Below are positions 22,621-34,200 of a stretch of 64,000 bases of DNA, in pieces. The first letter of the stretch is position 1. Each line of letters begins with the position of its first letter. The notes under the pieces are model-generated. The model did not search any database. It was not told the origin of the DNA and was given only the letters and a program-made list of their open reading frames with translations. The DNA lies in the NCBI GenBank assembly GCA_013400155.1, contig VXBM01000056.1, positions 899,828-963,827 of the forward strand, given 5' to 3'. The position numbers and the translations under genes were made by a program. This DNA is from Helopsaltes ochotensis (lineage: Eukaryota > Chordata > Aves > Passeriformes > Locustellidae).

Positions 22621-25542
22621 TTATTTCTAGCATGGCACTGATTGAGCTGTTAATAAAGTGTGAAGGTGCCTCGCAGGCACTTTTTGAGTCTTAAAGAAAT
22701 GATCTACATCTAAATTGCAAATAGTAAAATTTCCTTACCCACCAATATTAAGGTGATAGCATCTCCACTATTGTAAAATTAATCAAACTTCTCCTGGTGA
22801 CAGAAATGTTAATTTAAATTTTTCGTCACAATTACATAGAGAGTTATTGCAGCCTCTGACTTGTAATTAATTTCTCTTTCTTTTCATCACTATGTTACAG
22901 CCCTTTGTAATAGTGATAAATGGAGTATCTACCTGACCTTTTTTTTCTTATATAAATTGCTTTTAGGTTTAAATAAAAATACTTCTGGTTAATCGGTGCT
23001 TTTCCATAAATAGGACAATAGGAGAGAATAGCTTGGGCTGTTTCAAATAAGCATCTCTGCAGTTGGTATGAGATGCAGCAAGAGATGAGATCGGGAGTAG
23101 CAGGGACCAAATATAATGTTAGACACTGTCCCCATGTCATGTGTTGTCCCAGTGGAACCACATGTGCAGGAAACAGACAATGAGGAGAGGTTTGCTGCTG
23201 CTGAGGAAGGATTGAAAATAGATAGATTGAAAATAGGCAGAGGATAGTGGTGCATCAAACCACTGGCATGAGCAAGAACTGGGAGAAGTTGAGGGATAAT
23301 TGTCACAAGAAGAAAATTCATGGGTCAATCAGGCAAATGTCTTAGGTATGTCAGCACCAGGAATACAAAGGAGGAACTTCAGGTCTTGTGTGTAATCAAT
23401 GTTATAATTTAAAAGCTGTAGCAGAGGCCTGGTAGAAAATATCCATGGATGGAGTCTTGATAGAACCGTTACAACTCATTCAGGGAGACTCGGCCATGGG
23501 GGAGTGGTGGAGACAGACTGAAGTTCTGGTTAGTCTGCTGCAAGGCTCCTGGTGTGGGTGTTTGGAACAGGAATTCTGTCAGGGACAGTCAGCTGTGGAC
23601 CACCAAAGAGGTGGGGCAAACGCCACTGCTGCTGAGCACCTGGCAGATCAGATCCCTGGTGGGCTGTGGGCAAGGTAAGTAGCTGAAGGAGAACTGTAGG
23701 GAGCCTTGCAGGACAGGTGGGTATTGCTGTGTGGAGAGATGGGGAAGACAGACTGTGATGTGAGGTAATGGGAATCAGAGTGGGATGAAGTGGTAGCTTT
23801 GAAACTCTGCAAGTGACTGCAGCAAGAGAGAAAGTAAGTGAACTATTACCAAATCCTGGTCTGGCTTGGAAAAGGGAAGTTGACTATTCAAATGGGTTTG
23901 TTTGAGGTTTATCCAGGGACATGGTAAACTGTTTTAGTAAAATCACCTGGGTATCATATGTCACAAGTGGCTGTGAGTCCAGCAGTTGATAGCATTAATC
24001 CTTAATTACAGGCTATCTCTTCTGAATTACTCCGTGACATTCAGTGATCTGTGTTACAGGGGAGAATAGAATAAATTATGAGAATACTGCCTCAGGATGT
24101 ACAACCTCATAGATCAGGAAATATCAAATTTTGTGTATATCTTTGATAAGCATTCACTTTTTTGATGCTGGTTTGAAACATGTTTCCTTTATGGTTAAGT
24201 TTCCCACCTGTAAAATTTGTGAGCCTGAGCTGTGATCTCTGGGTTTCACCCAGGCAAGTCTCCTGTCAGAGGCATTTGGCCACCAACCAATTTGCCAGGC
24301 AAACTACATTTTTCATTTAAATGTAGTTAATGACCCAAACGAAATGAAATGCTTGTTATGGGTTGATTTAAACAATGTGGTCTAATGACAATGTTCTCTC
24401 CTTTCTGCCCACTCTCAATTACAGCTCCACTTTATTTCAACTAGGCAAAAAGAAAACGAGCTTTTTAAACAAGGCTCAGGAACGTGTCTGTTGGCTGGAG
24501 GAAAGCAAGGAGAGGGGGGACCATTTAGCTGAAGATTTTTACTTTGAAATTTCCTGACAAAAATTAATTAGAAGAATCATGTAATTACAATAAATGTGTC
24601 TCATTGGTCCCTAGTGGCTTGTTTCTAAACACTGAAGGATTATTTAGGCATTCGTGACAGCAACAAAAAGTAACAAATAAATGTAATGGGTTCTTTTTAT
24701 ATACAATAAAAATGACATAGAGTAGCTGCATGTTTTACTAATTTTGCTACAGGATCTTAAAGAGGTGGGATGTTGAGCAATTGGTTTAATTTTTGCTGTA
24801 GATGCAGAGATGGGATTCTGGATGAGATGCTGACTGGTGTTCCTGCCGGTGCCCCAGAGGATACTTGGGTACCCCAGCACGCAGGAATGTGGATATCTCC
24901 ATTTGCTGTGTTGCCCAAATTGCGTGTTCCTCCCATGAGATGGGAGGTGTAAATATTCCCTACAACTGAAGCTGAGCTCAGTGGCTGTTGTGGGACACGG
25001 TGGCTTGATCTTCATCACGCCTGTGATGAGCTCCCTGTTACTGGTAAAAATGAGTAAACCCTTCCTGGGGCACTTTTACCAAAGTTCAGTGAGGCAGGAG
25101 TGGTTTACCTGTGGAGTTGGAGAACACTGGGATAAACCACCTCCATTGCTTTTCTCTGCTTGGTACGGGGCTTGCATCTGCAGAAACCTGAGAATTGTGA
25201 TGTGATTTAACTTTATAAATGCCTTGAGTTCAGGTCTTTTCACTTATTCTTGTTTCACTGTGTTTCCAGGGTAAGTGAAGCTTGAAGGGAAAATCTCACT
25301 AACATATCATGCAAGTTTAACCAGTTATAAATGTATAGATAAGGTGTACATGTATCATCTTACTACACCTCCTCCCCTTCAACGTTATTTTGCGTACAGG
25401 GCAGAGGTCTCTCTAGTCTGTCCTGTTGTATCCTGCTAAACATCTACAGCTTTGTCAGGTAAGTATGCAACTTCATCCTGGCTTGGATTCATCCAGTAGA
25501 GGGTTGAGCTATGTGGAAAGACTCATGATCTGGATATGCCTC
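22621..25542. other. Unique DNA, AT-rich at the left, no gene seen
   Basis: 22620-22900 is AT-rich with TAATTA cores ('cttgtaattaatttctc'). A perfect 5' splice-site match, AAG|GTAAGT, lies at 23672-23680 and another, CAG|GTAAGT, at 25456-25464. The 77-codon frame that ends over the first site has no domain. 24540-24640 is another AT-rich, regulatory-looking stretch. Confidence 0.5.
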
Positions 25543-25557
25543 TTTTTTTTTTTTTTT
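25543..25557. repeat. 15-nt poly(T)
   Basis: Fifteen T's lie downstream, on the minus strand, of two consecutive minus-strand open frames (25948-26448 and 25615-25923). A retrocopy with a poly(A) tail was considered, but no AATAAA is present in the preceding 60 bases on that strand and no protein family is recognisable. Confidence 0.95.
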
Positions 25558-26460
25558 CATTTTCTATAGAAGAACAACCCCTACAGCAAAGCTGGCCTGG
25601 CTTTGGGATGTTGGTTAGGTGAGGTGAATCCCACCCTCTAACAGGGTTTGGATCTTAAAGGTTGTGCACAAGAGCCATTGGTGGAGACATATGAACACTG
25701 TAAATCTTTTTACTACATGTACCAACCATAAAGAGAAGTGATCTTCAAATGACATCATCAACACAAAGGGCACTAGGAGAAGAAGTTCCAGTTTATGACA
25801 CAGTAAATCATCAAGCAGTCTAGTAATGAACATTGAGCCTGGACAGTTTTGCAAAGTGAGTTCCCATATAGAATGGTATTGTGCATTGAAATGTGGGCTC
25901 CAAACCTGCTTAGCTAGTACCACTTAAGCTGCTTTAGTGAGACCATTTTAGATTTCCACAGTCGACCAATCTTCCCAAATTGCTTGGTGTCTAACATAAT
26001 CCCAGATGTATTTACCATACTTCATTGTATTTATAGAGGTGACTAGGCCATGAAGACATGGCTTATTTCCAGGGACAAGAAGACCGGGTTCTTCAGTGTA
26101 TTTTCCTCTAAAAGCAATGCTGTGGCGCTCTTGGAGTGTGTGGTGAACACATTTGTCTTTGCTCAGTGACGATGGTTGATCATTAGCAAAATGTATTTGA
26201 GTATTTATGGTTACAGGCGTATTGACCTTAATGCTCCACACAGCAGTGATGGGACCCCAGCCAGCCACCATGGGGGAGGTGCCATGAGCACAGCTTCCTG
26301 AGCACAGCTCTTCCTCAGCAGAGAAAATGCCTCCAAGGCATGGCAGCTGGGAAGGGCAGTAAATAAAGAAGCAAGTCCTTGCTTCAAGTGTGATAAACTG
26401 GCTGCTACAGCCCTGTTCCTTTTCCTCTCCACTGGTTCTTGCCCTCACTTAGCACACAGG
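25558..26460. other. Patch with minus-strand open frames of 166 and 102 codons, unrecognised
   Basis: The frames at 25948-26448 and 25615-25923 follow each other on the minus strand and end near the poly(T) at 25543. I do not recognise the products. There is no poly(A) signal close to the T run, so a processed retrocopy is not supported. Confidence 0.4.
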
Positions 26461-29008
26461 CTGTTAAACCACATGCTCCTCTGGGGCTCTTCCGCAGAGC
26501 TGCCCTGCAGTAAACGGATTACACTTATCGGTACCAGTGTGAGGATGTGGCCCATGGACACGTCTGCTGGTGATGCTGCCAGAACTCATGCTTGAGGGGT
26601 GTTCTGCTCCAGCAGAACTGTAGCTTTGTCATGTCACTACCAGTGGATGTACATCTGCATATTCCTTTATTCTTGGAAGTGCCTAAAGTCAAGTTATGTT
26701 TGCAAAACAAATATATGATGTCCTGAAGCATAATTTATATTTTGCTATAGGTTTAGTGCTATTCCTTGCCAGGCAAAGGCAGGGTTTTCTGTTGAGCAAC
26801 ATGACAGTCTTGTGACATAATGAATTACACACAGCTGGTTTTTCTCTGGCTTAGGAATTTTGTTTCATTATTACTGTATCTGTGTGATTTCTTAATATTC
26901 TTGAATCTGGACTCTGCTTACAGGCATATCGGATTATTCATATGCTAGAGTGAAATATGATATGGAGAGGAGCATAGAATGTACTTTATTTGTGAGTAAC
27001 TGCATATGTAATGGTGCATAAAGACTCAGGAGCAGCTACTTAGAAGCAATGTCTCTTCTGCTTTCTCATTCATCAAAATCATTTGTAAGTTTTCTCTCCT
27101 AGCACTGCTTCTCTTCTTCACCTCACTTTGCTGAAGTTCCTTCTAAGCTAACAGCCTTTTAGACAGTTGACAGTGGTAATTAAATAAAATAGACTTCAAG
27201 GGGATGGCTGACGTGCCTGGTGTTGAGCTGCAGTGTTAACGAGGCTGGGCCTTTGGGACTGGATCAACAACCTCCACAGAGTTTTGTGGGACAGACTGAA
27301 CTCCCACTGACTTTATAAGAAATTGAGAAGGCATTCAGTATAGGAAAGGGCTTTGGGGAGTGCTTTTCCTGGCCTGCTCTGGGATGAAAAGGAAACTCTT
27401 AGAAGGGAAATCTCAGAGGACAGAATATCAGTATTTACCCCCCAAGCCAGCCAAGGACACAGGAGTTAGAGGAATACAAGGGACAGTTTTGAGAGCTCAC
27501 TCAATGCCTGAAATATCACAGGTTTACTCCTAAGGAGAATGCTAGTCTTAGGGAAAAAAGGCTGAGCTGAAAGTCTTGCTTACCTATGGCAAAGTAGGGA
27601 TGTATGATGGATGATATGAAATACCTTGTCAGAAAGTGTAAGTTGGTCTATTTTGTTAGTGTATTAGTAGTGATCGCTTCTGACTTTTCTTAATGAAGAG
27701 AACAAGGAGCAATGACTTAACTCTTTGGGTGCTCCCACTGGTCAATCACAGTCCCTAATTGTGTGTCCAATTGTATGAAACCTCAGTTTCCAGTTGCAAA
27801 TGCCCTTGAATTTTCTAAGTGTTATTTTGTTGGTGCAAATGCATCTTGCTTTATTTTAATGGTTTACTGCATCTTCAGCAGCAGTAATTAGAAACTCCCT
27901 TTTGTGTTTTGTTAGTGCTTCTGTCCATCTTCAGTGAAATATATCTTAATAAAATATGGTGCAGTTTACTACCAAACCCAGTGTGCCTACCGGTTTTCAT
28001 TTAGGGAATAGGGAATGCCCAGCTTGGCTGTGTACAGGTGGAACACTTGAATCTCTCTGGTATGGGCTCAGTCTGTGTCTGGTTTCTCTGGAGAGCTGTA
28101 CTGTGATTTAATAGCTGGTCTGCAGTTCCATGAATTACATCCAGGGAATTGTTCAAGAGGGATGATAACACAAATGGGTTATTTGGGCTAACTCACACCA
28201 CTCTCTTGAGCACACGGGATCAATTTCCTAATGGATCAAGTGGGTGTGTTTTGGAAAACTGCTGGCACTTGTATGTACACTCCCATGCTGCATCACATAG
28301 ACAAAACCAATTCTAAATTCTGCTCTATTTTAATCTGTTCATATTTCATCTATATTTGAGACTTTTGAAGTTGAATGAAGCACTAAATGGAGATTGCACT
28401 AAATGAAGTGACCTGGGACTGGTGAGGGATGGTCCAAATGTTCACTTCCTATCTCTTCAGTGTTTTGAAGTCATGAAGTTTAAATTGTGGGGACAGGGAA
28501 TACTGGTGAAACAAAGTCCATAGCTTGAATTGCAACTTTTGCTGCCCTCTAGCCTGATGATAATACCAAGCAATGGAAATGCCTGCAGTTTGATGTCTGG
28601 ATATTTACACTAAGCCTTCCTTCTTTAGGATTCTTTTCCTCCACTTGATTCCAGTTGGAGAAAAGCCATAGCACAAATCCATAGTTTGCTATCAAATTAA
28701 GCTAAAGCAAAACTTCTCCTTCCTGCATAAAATTTGGCTTTTTTTTTCTCATCCCTTTACTAAGTGCATCTTGCTTGTTAAGCTCAAACATGCAGATGAG
28801 ATCTGTGGACACCCTGACACATAGAGATGGAGCAGAGACAAAACCTATGGAGCAACATTGGTTTTACATGTTTGTCCATTTAAGTGCCCATGGATCTGGT
28901 GGGTGTTTTGTGCCCCAAAGAGATGTAAAATGTTGATATTATGGCACCTCAGTTAAACCTAAAATAATTAGGTTTTTTTCCTCAGTTTTTTTTTGGTACT
29001 GCATAATT

Positions 29009-29010
<2 letters not shown>
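26461..29010. other. Unique AT-rich DNA, no gene seen
   Basis: Between about 26750 and 28960 there is hardly any open frame on either strand, which fits plain non-coding DNA. No repeat family recognised. Confidence 0.65.
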
Positions 29011-29067
<57 letters not shown>

Positions 29068-29085
29068 TTTTTTTTTTTTTTTTTT
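29011..29085. repeat. 75-nt poly(T) run (poly(A) on the minus strand), one interruption
   Basis: All bases from 29011 to 29085 are T except a single G at 29067. A second short T run with a splice-acceptor-like 'cctcagttttttttggtact' lies just before it. A tract this long is unusual for a bird, because CR1 elements do not end in poly(A). It could be the tail of a retrocopy read on the minus strand, whose body would lie at 29086 and upward. I do not recognise a gene or a canonical AATAAA there: the nearest similar hexamer on the minus strand is in 'cattaataagcc'. It could equally be a slippage-expanded homopolymer. Confidence 0.95.
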
Positions 29086-29699
29086 GCTACTGGGATCTTT
29101 TTGCCAGGTGAAAGAGGGCTTATTAATGAGTGTGATAAAAAGTTAAAATTGTTTATATTTGTGGCCAAAACTTGCATTTTTATGTGTAAAATGGTATGTG
29201 AGAATGAGTGTGGGTCTTAGCCAAGTATGCAGCTCCTCTGTCCGGGTTTGGGTTGCTGTGCAGACCCCTCACTAGATACTTGACATCAAAGAGAGGAGAA
29301 GCCATTAAAGGGTGCCCAGTCTCCAGCTATTTTGGGAAGATAGCTCTCAAAGTCTATTCCTCTCAAGATCCAAGTATCAAAGGAAGTTGATAGAGTTGCT
29401 AGTGAACGGTTTCTAGTCTTTTAGTGTAATCATTGAAATGGGGGATACAAAGGAGGTAACATATCAGGGGCACTTACGTTTCAAGTGAAGTCTGAGGATG
29501 GAAGAGTGTTCTGGGTTGATTTCCGTGCAACTTCAGGAGTGCTGAGTGAAACTGGCTTACAACATTTGATATGACATGCTACTCTTTTTTCCTTATTATT
29601 ATTTTGCATAACCAGTTTAGTTGACAGCAGACTGGTTTTGCTCCTTTGATCTCTGCTCGGTTTGACTGTATTTTCAATAACTACTTAGTATAAAAATAA
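29086..29699. other. Unique DNA after the poly(T) run, no gene seen
   Basis: If the poly(T) is a retrocopy tail, this is where the copied sequence would lie on the minus strand. No protein or known RNA is recognised in it. Confidence 0.5.
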
Positions 29700-29880
29700 A
29701 ATGTGCAGGCCGCATCAAATAAACTAATTAAAGATTAGAATGAAAAAGTGTCAAAATCCGAGACCTCGCTGAGGCAGATTAGTCACTGCATACGAGACAC
29801 AATCGAATAACTAATGGGTTGCTGTAGTAACGGGGGAATCGATACCCCTTGGCTGGTCGGGGAGTTGACAGTAATTTCTG
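29700..29880. promoter_or_regulatory. Candidate conserved non-coding element with retained CpGs
   Basis: In otherwise AT-rich DNA, eight CpGs lie between 29711 and 29859, about as many as base composition predicts or more, while the flanks have almost none. The block contains the homeodomain-type core 'aaactaattaaag' and a near-palindrome at 29833-29848 (ggggaatcgatacccc, one mismatched pair). Retained CpGs outside a GC-rich island suggest either constraint or constant hypomethylation. That it is conserved is inference; no alignment was possible. Confidence 0.45.
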
Positions 29881-31489
29881 CTGGGTCATAGATTCTGGAA
29901 AATGAAGTGCCACCTACTACAGCACAAGTAATCTCTGTGGACTTTTTGACAACAGAGCATCCTACAAAGTTTATATCAAAGAAAATGTTAATCCCTCAAG
30001 TCTGCTTGTTTACCTCTGCAGGGCTTATCTGATACTGTTACAGCCACAGACAATTAAGTTTAGCCTCTTATGTGGGTTCTTGATGGGCTAGCTCTGCAAA
30101 CAAGCTTTTGGTTTTACTTCCTAAGTGATGGGTTCATAGGACATGGCAGTACCAGGATGTCGGACTGTGGGAAGCAGAACCTGGAACAGTCCAGTCTGCT
30201 GTGCCAAATCAGCTTTACCTGAGGGGCACTCCTACTGAAATCAAGAGAACTTCAGCTTGAGTGGAGAGGAGGAAGTGGATACTTATACTTGGGTACTCAT
30301 AGGGTGGTTTGTAACCCAACTTGTGGTTTGTAAAGCCAAGCTTGCTGTAGGCTGCATGTATTTGTGCCTTGGGACCCAGGATTTCCAAGATCTTTCCTTG
30401 GTTTCTCTGAATGGATTGCAAACCCTCTGGGATGGGATTGCTCTTATGTGTCTGGGCAGCCCCTAGAGCCATGTCAGCTGTGTATCCTGACTGCTGATGG
30501 GTGGTAAAACTGGACTTTGTGGTGGGACAGGCAGCACAGCTGTCCATCCAGGAGCGGGAGCTGCAACTACCCAGAGCAAAGACTTGAGAAAGAAACCAGC
30601 AAGTGGACAGGACTCCGGCAGGATTTCCCAGCCGCAGACAGGGAGAGAGGGTCCTGTGAAGCACAAGGAGTTAATGTTAGCCAGAGAGCCACAGCGGGAT
30701 AATAAGTCCTTCTTCCAAGCGTTTGGGGGCATGGTAGTGCTGCAGGGAAAGTAGGCCACTCCCTAATGAGGGGAGTGGTGGTGTTAATTACGTCTGGAAA
30801 TGGCTTGTGATCCTGAGCTCCTGAAATTCATCTTCAGCACAAAACGATCAGGAAAATAAGATCAGGCAACTAGGAAAGGGGGGCACGGGGTGGGGAGGGC
30901 TGTGTAAAAATAGCCATGATAATTAAAAGCAGACAAGGAACCATCTAAGTACTGGCAAACAGCGCAAAGAGAGGCTCCTGCCTTTGCTGAGCTCTGCTTC
31001 CCTGGTCTCAAGGGTGCGGAGCCGGGAGCAGCTGCTGGCAGAGGATGAGCAGGAGGCTCCCAGCTCCGGTGCTGGGTGACCGGGACACTTCCCATTCTTT
31101 GAACCTCACTCGTGGCAGTGCCGCTGCCACCCCCGTGCTCCAAAATCCGTGGGAAATTGGCTAGCCTGGGGGTGCAAGAGTGGCACCACGATGCAGCAAT
31201 TACAGCTACACGGGGTCAGTACAGAACAAACGCTGCCCTGACTCTTCCAGGTGGGATGTGCTGGGGAAAGGCAGGCCTGTTTTCTCTCCCTGTAGCCTCC
31301 TGCTGTGGTGTTGGCTGTGAGGGTGCCCGTGTTCGGCCCAGGGTGGGAATGGGGAGCTGCTCCCCCTTCACTGTCCCCGTTTATGGGACCAGTGTGCAGT
31401 GGGGAAAAGCTCAGCGCTCCCTCTGATATTCAGCCACAGCTCTGCAGCTGCTGCTGGCGTTTGTGCTGGTTAGTACATAATGTTGGTGA
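29881..31489. other. Mixed DNA with a weakly CpG-rich segment, no gene seen
   Basis: About a dozen CpGs occur at 31000-31220, short of a convincing CpG island. The 149-codon minus frame at 30215-30664 overlaps several plus frames and has no domain. The G-quadruplex motif at 30878 lies here. Confidence 0.5.
30878..30899 (+). other. Canonical G-quadruplex motif
   Basis: The runs GGGGGG, GGGG, GGGG and GGG are separated by loops CAC, T and A, which fits the G3+N1-7 rule exactly. It lies in a moderately CpG-rich stretch (about 30930-31220) and is followed at once by AT-rich DNA. No gene is attached. Confidence 0.85.
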
Positions 31490-32000
31490 ATAATAATACC
31501 TGACCCAGTAGAACAAGAACTCTTTTATCAAACACATTTAAAGAAAAATGACAGTCTGTGTAGCATGTAATAGAATGGATGATAAATCACAAAATTGGGA
31601 AAAACAATTGTTACTCCTGCTGGTACGAGTTCCCATTCAGAAGGTCCATAAGTTACGTTTTTGATGACATAAATTTAATGAAGTTCTCTGGAAATGCTGA
31701 CCAGAAGTCAATATACAACTCAGTCCCAAGAAGTTTCCTTACAATACCTTTGTTTGTTTTAGGTAATAGATCTGTTCACGCGTATCTCTCCTTTTAAGTG
31801 CTGTGACATGATACCGTGATGAAGTTACAATATGGAGCTCAACTAAAACAGCATTATCAGAAATGTCACCCCGTAACAAATTAGCAGTGGTGATGTTTGC
31901 CCTCTGGTTACAAAACCCTGTTCCTTTTGTCTTTTGCTATAACTTATAATAACAAAGCCTGTGATGTAAATGTCTTCAGGATATGTTTCCAGTGTGTGAA
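31490..32000. promoter_or_regulatory. Candidate conserved non-coding element
   Basis: AT-rich DNA with several retained CpGs (31626, 31656, 31779, 31781, 31815 and 31872) and dense short motifs: 'gatgataaatcac', 'aacaattgtt' (SOX-type inverted ACAAT at 31605-31614), 'gttcacgcgtatctc' and 'gataccgtgatgaag'. No open frame of interest and no repeat family is seen. The call is inferred from texture and needs cross-species alignment. Confidence 0.35.
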
Positions 32001-34200
32001 ATGTATTTCAGTGGGGATATGGGGGAGGGGGAACATACTTTAAAATTCAAGACAAAGGATTTTTTGCCTTGAGCATTCCAGCTGCAGCTGCTGTTGATAC
32101 CCACATATCGGGTTATGTAATCCGCAATCTTTAAAATGGACAAACAAAACATAACAAAAAATCCCCCCAGAAATGTAGTTACTAATTTCTCCAGAGATTG
32201 ATTTATAATGGACACGTTGAGGATTTCAAATGAGTGAGGTGCTTTTTGTATTTACAGCTGTAGAGCCTGGGATCAAGCAAGAAAATGGAATGAGGGTTTG
32301 GATTTCTTTTTTTAAACTGAAAATAAAAATTCACAAGCCTTACTCCAAAGCCAGTGCAAGGACCTCCATTGGGTCCTATGTTTTTCCTTCAATAAGGCAT
32401 AGGAAGAATTGCAAATTTTAAAAGAAATTTAGGAAAAAACCCCAGGCCTCAAAGCCATGACTGATCCCAGCTCTGTTTGTGTTGTAGCAGGTCAAGGGGG
32501 AGCTCCTGTCTCTGGCTCACCAAGGGAGGCAGATTCCTGAGATGCTGTCCCCAAACCTCTGCCAGTGACAGCAGGGCAGGCATTGATTCAAAAGTGCATC
32601 TGGCTCCAGTTCTCTTGCCCTTGTTGGGCTGCTCTGTGCAGGTGGGAGGAGATCTTGATGGGAACTTCTCCTCTCTGTCCTTTACCAGTGGCAGTGTTCC
32701 CACAGGAGTCAGTAAAGGGTCACGAGCCAGCCTGGCTGTGCAGGGCTTTGGGCAGGGACCTGCCTGCTGGGAGGTGCAGTGTAGGCAGGATACGAGAGAA
32801 CATGAACCCAGGACATCCAGGAGCAGATGGGGAAAAGAGGTGGTGGGATTGGTGAGTGTGATGAGCCGTGCTCAACACAAGCACAATGGCTGTGCAAGCC
32901 AACTGTGTAAAAGGGTTCAGGGCTGGGCTTCCCTACCAGGGGGTTTTGTTTTACCAGGCCAGCGCATTCATGGTTAATAATCTTTGCCGTCACCCTTCCT
33001 GGGAATCAAAGAATGAGCTAAGTTGTGCTCCTCAGGAGCAGTACCTGCCTTCATTTCAACAAAGGAAACAGAGACAGTCTTTGGTTAGATATAACTAAGT
33101 GTTGCTTTTTATTTTTAAGATGCCACAGAGAAAACTTAGAGTGTAGAAGCTTAATCCATAATGGTGACACTTCACTTATCCAGGCAACTGGGAAGTGCTT
33201 AAATAGTGAAGCCTGTGGCTTAATTATTTACCTGTGGCTTAATTGGGTGTAATTCTACTGAAGAGTCTGTTTATTTTCCTATGGAGAGGCTCTAAGATGC
33301 CTCTAAATGAAAATGTTACTGGTCTTTACCTGTGTGCCCCTTGCCTTCAATAGCACAGAGCTCATTTAAACATACAGAAACCTATAAAAAACATGTTTTC
33401 TCTGGTGCAATCAGCCTATGTTTTCCTCTGGTTCTGCGGCTGGGAATACCTACTGGGAGGTGAGAAAACCTGTCCCATATTTCTGCACACATTACTCTGC
33501 TGAAATCTGGCACAAGAACTATTGCTTGGTAAGAGAGACTCCCAGGAGGGGAGAAAAAATTTTGGAACCCCCTGAAGCTGTCTCTAGAATGATCCTACAC
33601 TGGCACCTTTCATCTGAGGCCAAACGTCTTTGGAGTAAGAGTCTAGGTGGGCTTAGGGAGGCTCATGCTCTTCTCTCTACTCCACATGCTTTTCATCATC
33701 TGCAAATTCCATGCTGGTATTTTTTTGCTGTCCCAGAGCTTGGAAGGATCCTTTTTTTGCAGGATCAGATACTCAAAGTTATTCTCATATTACTGTGTCT
33801 GTGGGTATTTGCTGTTTATATTCCAGGCACAAATCTCTGGTGAATAGAGGCAGACCAGGGGCTCTACCCTGGCCACTCATCCTTATTTACTGACCCTTTT
33901 GACTTCAGTGTGTTACTCCTGCATGCCTAAGAATAGTTTTCTTTTGTGAGAGGTTAGAGGATTGAATACCAGGGCTTTTCATTTGCATATCCTGGTTAGA
34001 GGCTAAACCATTGTTTGGATCCAAGTGTGTGGAAAATCTCTTCCTACTGTTCTGCCAATGTAAAGTCCTAGGAAAAGATTTTTATCTTGAATATCTATTT
34101 AATTCAAACTAAATGTGCTCATATACATTCCTGCTAGGTTTTCAATTCAGAAGGCTGATTTTTCTTCTCCCCATTCCCCCACCTTCCCACAGAGGCTCAT
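32001..34200. other. Unique DNA, no gene seen
   Basis: A 166-codon plus frame (32477-32977) and a 141-codon plus frame (33418-33843) overlap minus-strand frames or other plus frames and carry no domain. 'cctgtggcttaatt' is repeated at 33212 and 33231, a trivial local duplication. Confidence 0.55.

Noticed and set aside
25615..26448. Processed retrocopy on the minus strand ending at the poly(T) at 25543
   Set aside because: No AATAAA lies in the 60 bases before the T run, no protein family is recognisable in either frame, and the 15-nt homopolymer is within what slippage produces.
28968..29177. Lysine-rich or phenylalanine-rich small proteins across the poly(T) run
   Set aside because: They are pure translation artefacts of the homopolymer.
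29815..29850. tRNA gene or tRNA-derived SINE suggested by a T-arm-like hairpin
   Set aside because: The loop does not fit the TTCRANY pattern, no A box lies at the right distance upstream, and no cloverleaf can be drawn.
31000..31220. Second CpG island
   Set aside because: About a dozen CpGs in 220 bp are below the usual observed/expected level and length threshold.
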